DNA of 64,000 bases from Mycobacterium terramassiliense (lineage in GTDB: Bacteria; Actinomycetota; Actinomycetes; Mycobacteriales; Mycobacteriaceae), in assembly GCF_900157385.1 (NCBI RefSeq), contig NZ_LT717700.1, forward strand, positions 434,001 to 498,000, in the 5' to 3' direction. Shown here piece by piece: positions 55,796 to 63,565 of the stretch (positions are counted from its first letter, which is position 1; every line of letters starts with the position of its first letter). A program made the translations under genes and the position numbers. The notes beneath the pieces are model-generated. The model was not told the DNA's origin. It saw nothing but the letters and a program-made list of their open reading frames with translations, and did no database searches.

Positions 55796-56722
55796 CTAAT
55801 CGCGCGCGTGGGCGAGGAAAAACTGCGCGATGACCTCCGAGGCGTCCAGCGCGCGCGAGGTGCGCCCGATGATCGCCTGGGGCAGATACTGTTTGCCTCC
55901 CGGCCAGGTGTGCCCGCCGTTGTCGATCTGGTAGAAGATCACCTCGCTCGACGCAGCGCACGGCGCGGAGTCGTAGCGGTGCACGACGGTGCCGTCGCCG
56001 ACGTTGGGCAAAACCTGCGTCGACGGATCGCCTTGGCAGCCATCGGCCGAGCGCCACGTGTTCATCATGTTGGTCGCCGCCACCGAGTGACTGACGCCCC
56101 CGCGGCCCCGCACGTCCCCGCCGTTGAACGGCACCAGCGGGTCGGCGGTGCCGTGTGCCGCGAGCACCGACACCGGCCGCGACGGATGGCAGGCCACGCC
56201 CGTGCCCAGCGTGCCCGCCACCGGCGCGATCGCGGCGAAGACGTCGGCGCGTTCGCACGCCAGCTTGTTGGTCATGAACCCCCCGTTGGACATGCCGGTG
56301 GCGAAGACGTGCCCAGGCGCGATGTTGTAGTCGCGTTGCAGCTTTCCGGCCAGCGCGACCAGAAACCCGACGTCGTCGATGTGGTGGCGATCCGCCGGTG
56401 ACGCCCCCCGCCCGTCGGCCCAGCTCTTGTCGAAACCGTCGGGATAGGCCACCAGCAGGTGGTTGGCGTCGGCAATCGTGTCGAAATCGGTCAGGCCCTG
56501 CTGCCCCGTTCCGGTGCCGCCGCCACCGTGCAGGCTGAGCACCAGGCCGACGGGATCGCCGGGCGGCACGTGCAACGTGTACGTGCGGTCCATGCCGCCG
56601 GAACGCAACGTGGCGGACAGGTCTCGGGCGCTGGCCGCCGACACGGGCCGCTCACCGCAGCCCGCCGCGCACACCGCGCATGCCGTCAGGACGGCGAGCG
56701 TCAGCCAGCGCGCGTACGGCAT
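55796..56722 (-). CDS. lpqC: LpqC-type esterase lipoprotein (PHB depolymerase family)
   Basis: 308 residues, equivalent to Rv3298c. Signal peptide with lipid-attachment Cys in CAVCAAGCGE. Alpha/beta-hydrolase of the polyhydroxybutyrate depolymerase type: oxyanion loop SLHGGGGTG, nucleophile in ATGMSNGG, Asp in HGTADPLVPF and His in GGHTWPGG. Several Cys residues suggest disulfides. Probably a cell-wall-associated esterase. Same direction as pstS with an 81-bp gap. Confidence 0.9.
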   Translation of the reverse strand: MPYARWLTLAVLTACAVCAAGCGERPVSAASARDLSATLRSGGMDRTYTLHVPPGDPVGLVLSLHGGGGTGTGQQGLTDFDTIADANHLLVAYPDGFDKSWADGRGASPADRHHIDDVGFLVALAGKLQRDYNIAPGHVFATGMSNGGFMTNKLACERADVFAAIAPVAGTLGTGVACHPSRPVSVLAAHGTADPLVPFNGGDVRGRGGVSHSVAATNMMNTWRSADGCQGDPSTQVLPNVGDGTVVHRYDSAPCAASSEVIFYQIDNGGHTWPGGKQYLPQAIIGRTSRALDASEVIAQFFLAHARD

Positions 56723-56734
56723 GCCGTCAAGTTA

Positions 56735-56778
56735 CCGAGCGCGCTCGGACGACATAACCAATGTTGCGATGTTCGCAA
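56735..56778. promoter_or_regulatory. Two palindromes in the lpqC / DUF732 divergent region
   Basis: CCGAGCGCGCTCGG (56735-56748) is a perfect 14-bp palindrome. TTGCGA, TGT, TCGCAA (56764-56778) is a perfect 6+6 inverted repeat. They are 15 bp apart, between divergent genes, and are more likely operators than terminators since no gene ends here. Confidence 0.5.
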
Positions 56779-56884
56779 GATCTACGATGATTGGAGGATG
56801 CCTGGCTGTAACCTACCTGCAACGTTTTAGGTCGAACCTTCAGTCGTCGAACACCGGATCTTAGGACCCTTGGGGGTATCAAAA

Positions 56885-57241
56885 ATGACGCGCACCCGCA
56901 GCCGCAAGGCCCGCCTGCTGCTCCCGCTGCTGGCGGCCGGCTTCGTGCCCGCCGTCGCGCTGCTTGGCCCGCTGGTCACGGCCCCGACCGCGCAGGCCGA
57001 CGGTAACGACGACGCGTTCATCGCGGCGCTGCACGCCCACGGCATCGCCCACGAATCGCCCAAGTCCGCGATCGCGGCAGGCCATCTGGTCTGTCACCAG
57101 CTCGACATGGGCAAGACGCAGGAACAGATCGCGACGGACGTGATGAACAGCAGCACCCTGGATGGCGACAATGCCGGGTTCTTCGTCGCCCTGGCCGAAC
57201 GCGCGTACTGCCCGCAGTACGCGGATGTCCCAGCGGCATAA
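56885..57241 (+). CDS. DUF732 secreted protein (second of three)
   Basis: 118 residues. Start ATG 56885, with GGGGG seven bases upstream; an in-frame codon at 56870 is less likely. Basic N-terminus and hydrophobic signal LLLPLLAAGFVPAVALLG, likely cleaved after AQA. DUF732 core: DDAFIAALHAHGIAHESPKS, GHLVCHQLDMGKTQEQIA, FFVALAERAYCPQY, with the same Cys pair as its paralogues. Function unknown. Confidence 0.9.
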   Translation: MTRTRSRKARLLLPLLAAGFVPAVALLGPLVTAPTAQADGNDDAFIAALHAHGIAHESPKSAIAAGHLVCHQLDMGKTQEQIATDVMNSSTLDGDNAGFFVALAERAYCPQYADVPAA

Positions 57242-57355
57242 CGCACGGCGTCTCGCGCAACGTCGTCAGGTTTGCCTCGCCCTGATTGCAATTTGCGGTC
57301 GTTGCACTGTGCGAAGCTGTAACGTGCAACATTCGCGGCTAAGGGAGGACGGGAC

Positions 57356-57664
57356 ATGTCACGCGTGTGGGCCGCCCTCGTGCTCGTGCTGGCCGCGCCC
57401 GCGCCCTTCGCGTCGGCCCCCGTCGCCCATGCCGACGCGGTCGACGACGCCTTCCTGGGGGCCCTGACCGCCAAGGGCATCCACTTCGGGACGCCGGAGA
57501 AGGCCATCATCGCCGGTCATGAGGTCTGTGACGAGCTCGACAACGGCAAGACACCGGCCCAGGTCGCGTCCACCGTGCAGGCCAACAGCGGCCTGGACGG
57601 CTATCACGCCGGCTACTTCGTCGGCGCGGCCATCCGGGCTTACTGCCCCGTGCATTCTTCTTAA
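57356..57664 (+). CDS. DUF732 secreted protein (third of three)
   Basis: 102 residues: signal peptide to about residue 27 (VLVLAAPAPFASAPVAHADA), then [52 protein letters not shown]. It is more alike to the first copy (54284) than to the second in the segment after the signal. ATG 57356 follows GGGAGG-like purines. Separate from the second copy by 114 bp. Confidence 0.9.
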   Translation: MSRVWAALVLVLAAPAPFASAPVAHADAVDDAFLGALTAKGIHFGTPEKAIIAGHEVCDELDNGKTPAQVASTVQANSGLDGYHAGYFVGAAIRAYCPVHSS

Positions 57665-57746
57665 CGCGATCGCAACGCGGCGCTTGCAGGGAATCGACTT
57701 TTGGCAACCTAGAGTTTCCGGTACCAACTAGTGCGGAGACCAACGA

Positions 57747-57959
57747 GTGGTATCGAGAATCATTGCCTGCGCCGCCCTTGCTGTCGGGGCTGCGGTGGCG
57801 ATCGCGGCGCCCGCGGGCGCCGACCCCAGCGTTTTCAACGACCTGAGCTGCAGCTGCCCGCAGACCGTCTCCAACGGCGGGTCCTCCGTGGCGGACCAGA
57901 TCGATCGGGGCATTCGATCCGGTCTTGGCGGCGCGAATGTCGTTCGGGCCCAACAGTAG
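57747..57959 (+). CDS. Small secreted Cys-containing protein
   Basis: 70 residues. Signal peptide with likely cleavage after AGA (IIACAALAVGAAVAIAAPAGA), then a short mature peptide, DPSVFNDLSCSCPQTVSNGG, containing a CSC pair, and a C-terminal helix. No family recognised. GTG 57747 start with GGAG about 12 bases upstream. It lies 13 bp from the stop of convergent atsB and is the last of four small secreted proteins in the region. Confidence 0.7.
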   Translation: MVSRIIACAALAVGAAVAIAAPAGADPSVFNDLSCSCPQTVSNGGSSVADQIDRGIRSGLGGANVVRAQQ

Positions 57960-57972
57960 TTGACCCGCGGCA

Positions 57973-60885
57973 TCAGCCCGCGGCGCCCCGTCCCACGGAT
58001 TGGACCGCCGCGTGCTCGTGCAGCGCCCGCTCGGCTTCGGGCGCAACGGGTTTGAGGTCGAAGACGACCTCCTTGACCGTTCCGGTGAACGCGTACGGCG
58101 CCTTGTCCTCGTAGTGGCGGTCGACGACCAGGCCGTTGTCGCGGCTGATGTCCATCCCGGCGTAGGACGTGAAGGCCAGCGGCACCGTCTGGGGCATCTC
58201 GCCCTCGCCGATCAGCCGATCGCCGGCCCACAGCGTCACCCGGCCGCCGGAGCCGGGCACCGGCTGGTCGGATTCGAACAACATCCGCACGGTCACCTCG
58301 CCCGTCGGGACCGGCTCGGAGGACACCTGGCGGTAGGTGTCCACGCCGAGCAGCGAATAGGTGTGGCGCAACCGCCGTTCCTCGTCCACCCACAGGGCGA
58401 ATCCGCCGATGAAGTCGCCGTTGGCGACGATCACGCCCTGCGCGCGCTCGTCGGGGACCACCAGCCGCGCCTCGATGGCATAGGAGCGGCCGAAGATGCG
58501 TGGCCCCGTGCCGCGCTGGATGTTCTGCACGTCGCCCTTGAAGGCGAACCGGGTGGTGGTGGGCAGCGGCGGCAGGCTGCCGAACATCACCGCCAGGCCG
58601 CCCAGCAGCGGCAGCACCCGGTTGCGTTCGGCTTCGGCCCACCACAGCCGGGTGAGTTCGGCGACCCGGTCCGGATGCTCGGCCGCAACGTTTTTCGCCT
58701 GCGAGAAATCGTCGGGCAGGTAGTACAGCTCCCACACGTCGTCGTCGGGGTCGTAGCGGCCGGGCGCGAACCGCTGCAGTGTCTCCGGCGACAGATCCCA
58801 GGGCGCCTTGTCGAGTCGGGTGCACGCCCACCAGCCGTCCTTGTAAATGGCGCGGCTGCCGAACATTTCGAAGTACTGCACGGTGTGACGCTCTTCGGCC
58901 GCGGAGTCGTCGAAGGTGTGGACGAAGCTGACGCCGTCCATGCCTTCCTGCTCGAAGCCGTCGACGTGGGTCGGCGCGGGCAACCCGATGGCCTCCAACA
59001 CGGTCGGCACCACGTCGATGCAGTGGGTGAACTGAGATCGCAGCGCGGTGTCGGGCCGGATCCGGGCCGGCCAGGCGACCACCATCGGATCGCGGGCGCC
59101 ACCGAGGTGGCTGGCCATCTGCTTGCCCCACTGAAACGGGGTGTTGTTGGCGTGCGCCCAGGCGCTGGCGAAGTGCGGCGCGGTGTGCTCGTCGCCCAGG
59201 GCCTCGATGCCGCCGTACTGGTCGATGAGCTCGAGTTGATGGTCGGCGTCGAGCAGCAGCCCGTTCAGGAACGTCATCTCGTTGAAGGAGCCGGTGACGG
59301 TGCCCTCCATGCTGGCGCCGTTGTCGCCCCAGATGTAGAAGACCAGCGTGTTGTCGGACTCGCCGAGGTCCTCGATCGCGTCGAGCAGCCGGCCCACGTT
59401 CCAGTCGGCGTTTTCCGAGAACCCGGCGAACACCTCCATCTGGCGCGCATAGAGCCTTTTCTCGTTGTCCGACAGGCTGTCCCACGCGGGGAACAGGTCG
59501 GGCCGCTCGGTGAGCTCGGTGTCGGGCGGAATGACCCCGAGCTCCTTCTGCCGTTCGAATGTCTTGCGCCGGTAGACGTCCCAGCCCTCGTCGAACTCGC
59601 CGCGGTACTTGTCGGCCCATTCTTTGAACACGTGGTGCGGGGCGTGGGTCGCCCCGGTGGAGTAGTACATCAGCCACGGCTTCTCGGCGTCCTGGGCCCG
59701 CACGCCGTGCAGCCACTCGACGGCCTTGTCGGTGAGGTCGTCGGGGAAGTAATAAGGTCGGCCGCCTTGAAGGGCCGAGCCCTGCGGCACCCCGATCACC
59801 GTGTTGTCTCCGGTGATGATGGGGTCGTACTGACCCGCGGCGCCGGTCAGAAAGCCCCAGAAGTGGTCGAAGCCCCAGCCCAGCGGCCAGTTGTCGAACG
59901 GTCCCGCCGCCCCCTGGACGTTGTCGGGGGTCAGGTGCCACTTGCCGAAACCGCCTGTGACGTAACCGTTGTCGCGCAGGATGCGGGGCAGAGCCGCGCA
60001 GCTGCGCGGCTTGACCGACGAATACCCCGGGAAGGGTCCCGGGAACTCGCAGACCGAGCCGAAGCCGACCCGGTGGTGGTTGCGCCCGGTCAGCAGCGCC
60101 GCCCGGGTCGGCGAACACACCGCCGTGACATGAAAGCGGTTGTAGCTCAGCCCACGTTGCGCCACCCGGGTCAGCGTCGGGGTGCGAATGGCACCGCCGA
60201 AGGTGTCCGGGCCGCCGAACCCGGCGTCGTCGATGAGCACGATCAGCACGTTCGGCGCGGAGTCCGGCGCCTTCGCCCCGGGAACGATCGTCCAGTCTCC
60301 GACCGAGTCCGCCATGGTGCGACCGATGGTGCCGCCGAAGCCGCGCTGCGGCAACGGCAGCCGGGTGCGGTCGGGGTTGAACTTCCCCATCGCCTCTTCC
60401 AGCGCCGCACCCAGGCTCCGCAGCGTCGAATGGCTCAGCTCGGCAACCGATTTCATCGGCGAACCACCCAACGCCTGTTCGACACCCAGCCGGCCGCCCG
60501 CGGGCGTCACGGCGATGACGAGGCCGCTGCCGGCGGCCAGCGCCTGGCCGATCTTGTCGGCCAGCCCGCTCTTGATCCGCTGCTGGGCGAAGGTGCCGGC
60601 CAAGGCCCCCGCGGCCGCGCCGACCGCCGCGGAGGCCAGCAGCGCCGGCGAGAACAGTCCGACGGCCAAACCCGCCCCGGCGCCCCACGCGGCGCCCCGG
60701 CGGCCGAGCCGATTGCCCGTGTCCACCAGGACGGGGTTGCCGTCGGCGTCCTTGCCGACCAGCACCGCGCCCCGCAGCGGGACGTCCTTGGCTTTGGTCG
60801 CTGCGTTGAGGGCTTCGAAATCCCGGCGAGCCGAGTCGAGGTCCTGATAACCGGCGACAATGACCAGCGCGTGCTCTTCACTCAT
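57973..60885 (-). CDS. atsB: Arylsulfatase AtsB with N-terminal DUF1269-like domain
   Basis: 970 residues, exactly the length of Rv3299c. Residues 1-130 are a separate domain with a Gly/Ala-rich hydrophobic stretch, like DUF1269 proteins. The sulfatase follows: metal-binding VLIVLIDDAGFGGPDTFGG, formylglycine motif CSPTRAALLTGR with Cys 257, GKWHLTPDN, and DNGASMEGT. It cleaves sulfate esters; a formylglycine-generating enzyme is required. ATG 60885 overlaps the Mg-ATPase stop (ATGA). A longer open frame upstream lies in that gene's shadow. Confidence 0.93.
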   Translation of the reverse strand: MSEEHALVIVAGYQDLDSARRDFEALNAATKAKDVPLRGAVLVGKDADGNPVLVDTGNRLGRRGAAWGAGAGLAVGLFSPALLASAAVGAAAGALAGTFAQQRIKSGLADKIGQALAAGSGLVIAVTPAGGRLGVEQALGGSPMKSVAELSHSTLRSLGAALEEAMGKFNPDRTRLPLPQRGFGGTIGRTMADSVGDWTIVPGAKAPDSAPNVLIVLIDDAGFGGPDTFGGAIRTPTLTRVAQRGLSYNRFHVTAVCSPTRAALLTGRNHHRVGFGSVCEFPGPFPGYSSVKPRSCAALPRILRDNGYVTGGFGKWHLTPDNVQGAAGPFDNWPLGWGFDHFWGFLTGAAGQYDPIITGDNTVIGVPQGSALQGGRPYYFPDDLTDKAVEWLHGVRAQDAEKPWLMYYSTGATHAPHHVFKEWADKYRGEFDEGWDVYRRKTFERQKELGVIPPDTELTERPDLFPAWDSLSDNEKRLYARQMEVFAGFSENADWNVGRLLDAIEDLGESDNTLVFYIWGDNGASMEGTVTGSFNEMTFLNGLLLDADHQLELIDQYGGIEALGDEHTAPHFASAWAHANNTPFQWGKQMASHLGGARDPMVVAWPARIRPDTALRSQFTHCIDVVPTVLEAIGLPAPTHVDGFEQEGMDGVSFVHTFDDSAAEERHTVQYFEMFGSRAIYKDGWWACTRLDKAPWDLSPETLQRFAPGRYDPDDDVWELYYLPDDFSQAKNVAAEHPDRVAELTRLWWAEAERNRVLPLLGGLAVMFGSLPPLPTTTRFAFKGDVQNIQRGTGPRIFGRSYAIEARLVVPDERAQGVIVANGDFIGGFALWVDEERRLRHTYSLLGVDTYRQVSSEPVPTGEVTVRMLFESDQPVPGSGGRVTLWAGDRLIGEGEMPQTVPLAFTSYAGMDISRDNGLVVDRHYEDKAPYAFTGTVKEVVFDLKPVAPEAERALHEHAAVQSVGRGAAG

Positions 60886-63512
60886 GATCCCGGAGCGTAG
60901 TGGAAGCGCGCGGCGCGGCGTCGGATGCGATGGGCGTCCCCGCGGGTGCGCCGCGGCTGCCCGGTGTGGTTCGTCGGCTCGGCGTAGAACATCAGCTTGG
61001 CGAGCTCCACCAGGACCAGGTAGACGGCGACGAAGCCGCCGAGCACCGCGAAGAACTGCCACGGCAGCGTCGTGAACCCCAGCATGTGGGCCAGCGGCGA
61101 GACCGTGAGTAGGGCTCCGATGGCGACCACAGTGAGGCTGGTTATGGTCAGCGGGACGCTCGCCCGACTGCGGAAGAACGGCACCTTGCGGGTGCGGATC
61201 GCGAAGATGATCAGCGTTTGCGTCGCAAGCGATTCCACGAACCAGCCGGTGCGGAACTCGATGGCGCCGGCGTGCAGCACGCCCAGCATCAACCCGAAGG
61301 TCAAGAAGTCGAACAGCGAGCTGATCGGCCCGAAGATCAGCATGAACCGGCGGATGAACGCGACGTCCCAGTGCGACGGCGCGTGCAGCTGTTCCTCGTC
61401 GACCCGGTCGGTCGGGATCGCCAGTTGCGAGCTGTCGTAGAGCAGGTTGTTCAGCAGGATCTGGCTGGGCAGCATCGGCAGGAACGGCAGCAGCGCCGAG
61501 GCGGCGGCGGCGCTGAACATGTTGCCGAAGTTGCTCGAGGTGCCCATCAGCACGTACTTGATGGTGTTGGCGAAGATCCGCCGGCCCTCGGCGACGCCCG
61601 TGGCCAGCACGCCCAGGTCCTTCTCCAGCAGCACCACGTCGGCCGCGTCCTTGGCGACGTCGGTGGCGCTGTCGACCGAGATCCCCACGTCGGCGGCGTG
61701 CAGGGCCAGCGCGTCGTTGACGCCGTCGCCGAGGAAGCCGACCGAGCGCCCGTTGCGGCGCAGCGAGACGATCAGCCGCGCCTTCTGCTCGGGCGAGATG
61801 CGGGCGAAGATGGTGTGGTTTTGCGCGGCGTCCACGAACCCCTCGTCGTCGAGGGGCTCGAGCTCGGCGCCGGTGACGGTGCCCTTGGACGCCAAACCGA
61901 GGTCCGCGCAGACCTTTTCGGCGACCCGCGCATTGTCTCCGGTCGCGATCTTGAGTTCGATGCCCAGCGCCGCCAGCTGCGACAGGGATTGGCGCGCCGC
62001 CTCTTTGGGTTCGTCGGCGAAGACCAGGAAGCCGGCCAGCGTCAGGTCACGTTCGTCGGAGGCGGTGATGCCGGTACGCTCCGTCAGATCCGCGGCGGGC
62101 CGGCTGGCGACGGCGACCACCCGGCGCCCGGCGGCGAACAGACCCGCGAGGGTCTCCTGCGCGACGGCGGCCGTCGCCTGGCAGCGATCAAGCACCTGCT
62201 CGGGCGCGCCCTTGACGACGAGCAGGCGCGTTCCGTTGTCGTCGACCAACACCGACGACGCGCGGCGCTCGTGGTCGAACGGCAGCGTCGCGACCCGGTC
62301 CACCGCGTCGCCCACCAACTGTCGTGGCAGGGGCGACTCCCAGAGCGCGGCATCGAGCGGATTGGCGCTCATGCCACCGGATTCCAGGTCGACGTCGGTG
62401 GCCAGCAGTCCGAGCCGCCGGACAGGTTCGGCGGGGGTGCCGGCGGGATCGATCGCCTCGACCAGGCGGATCCGGCCCTCCGTCAGGGTTCCGGTCTTGT
62501 CGGTGATGAGGATGTCGATGTCGCCCAGGTCTTCGATGCACACCAGGCGTTTGACGAGGACCTTGGCCTTGGCCAGCTGCCGCGACCCCGTCGCCAGGCT
62601 GGTGCTGACCACGGCGGGCAGCAGCTGCGGCGTGATGCCGACCGCGATCGCCAGGGAGAACAGCACCGAATCGATGATCGGCTTGTGCAGCAGCAGGTTG
62701 CTGGCCAGGATGACGACCATCAGCGCGATCGCGACCTGCAGCAGCAGATAGGAGAACCGGCGCAGGCCGACCTGGAAGTCGGTCTCCGGTTGCCGTTTGT
62801 CCAAACCCGCTGCGATGCGGCCGAATTCGGCGTCCTTGCCGGTGGCGTACACCACGCCGGTGCCCTCCCCGGCGCTGACGATGGTGCCCATGAACGCCAG
62901 GTCCGTCGATTCCGCCAGCTCCGCACCGGCGGGCACCGCCTCCGGCGATTTCTCCGAGCCCATCGACTCCCCGGTCAGGATGCTCTCGTTGCATTCCAGG
63001 CCGGTGACCTCGATCAGCCGGACGTCGGCGGGCACGGCCTCACCCAGCGAGAGGCGGATCACGTCACCGCGCACCAGGTCGGTGACGGGGACCGTGACGA
63101 ATTTCGAGTCGCGCCGCGCCAGGGCGTTGTGGTGCACACCCGCGTGCAGGTCGGCCGCGGCGCGCTCGGCGCGATATTCGTTGACGAAGCCCAAACCTAT
63201 GCTCGCCGCGAGGATTATGCCGATGATGACGGCCTGCATGCTGTCGCCCAGAAAGTACGAGACGATCGCGGTGCCGGCCAACAGGATCAGCACCGCGTTG
63301 CGCAGTTGACGGCCCAGCACCGCGAGCGCGTTGACGTGGTGGGTGCGCACCGCGTTCGGCCCATACCGCGCCAGCCGGTCGGCCGCCTCAGCGCTCGAGA
63401 GCCCGGCGGACGAACTGTCCAGCCATTGCAGGACCTGCTCGGCCGGGGCCGCGGCGACGCGGCCGGCGGTCAGCGCCGCCGCGTCGGGCGCGTCGCTCGT
63501 TGTCAGAGACAC
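60882..63512 (-). CDS. Magnesium-type P-ATPase (MgtA family)
   Basis: P3-type ATPase, 876 residues. A-domain TGES loop in NESILTGESMGSEKS, phosphorylated Asp 338 in ITDKTGTLTEG, KGAPEQVLDRC nucleotide site, FLGDGVNDALALHAADVGIS hinge, and ten hydrophobic helices including the MgtA-like PSQILLNNLLYDSSQLAIPTD region. It imports or exports Mg2+ or a related cation. GTG 63512 with GGGGAG upstream. It is translationally coupled to atsB, an unusual partnership. I do not recall this gene at this point in M. tuberculosis. Confidence 0.9.
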   Translation of the reverse strand: MSLTTSDAPDAAALTAGRVAAAPAEQVLQWLDSSSAGLSSAEAADRLARYGPNAVRTHHVNALAVLGRQLRNAVLILLAGTAIVSYFLGDSMQAVIIGIILAASIGLGFVNEYRAERAAADLHAGVHHNALARRDSKFVTVPVTDLVRGDVIRLSLGEAVPADVRLIEVTGLECNESILTGESMGSEKSPEAVPAGAELAESTDLAFMGTIVSAGEGTGVVYATGKDAEFGRIAAGLDKRQPETDFQVGLRRFSYLLLQVAIALMVVILASNLLLHKPIIDSVLFSLAIAVGITPQLLPAVVSTSLATGSRQLAKAKVLVKRLVCIEDLGDIDILITDKTGTLTEGRIRLVEAIDPAGTPAEPVRRLGLLATDVDLESGGMSANPLDAALWESPLPRQLVGDAVDRVATLPFDHERRASSVLVDDNGTRLLVVKGAPEQVLDRCQATAAVAQETLAGLFAAGRRVVAVASRPAADLTERTGITASDERDLTLAGFLVFADEPKEAARQSLSQLAALGIELKIATGDNARVAEKVCADLGLASKGTVTGAELEPLDDEGFVDAAQNHTIFARISPEQKARLIVSLRRNGRSVGFLGDGVNDALALHAADVGISVDSATDVAKDAADVVLLEKDLGVLATGVAEGRRIFANTIKYVLMGTSSNFGNMFSAAAASALLPFLPMLPSQILLNNLLYDSSQLAIPTDRVDEEQLHAPSHWDVAFIRRFMLIFGPISSLFDFLTFGLMLGVLHAGAIEFRTGWFVESLATQTLIIFAIRTRKVPFFRSRASVPLTITSLTVVAIGALLTVSPLAHMLGFTTLPWQFFAVLGGFVAVYLVLVELAKLMFYAEPTNHTGQPRRTRGDAHRIRRRAARFHYAPGS

Positions 63513-63565
63513 TGCCGGGCTCCCCTAGGTCGATCGCACGAAACCGGTTGTTCAACTGCCGTCAA

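Noticed and set aside
58000..60900. 966-codon open frame antisense to atsB
   Set aside because: Mirrors atsB exactly and has no recognisable motif.
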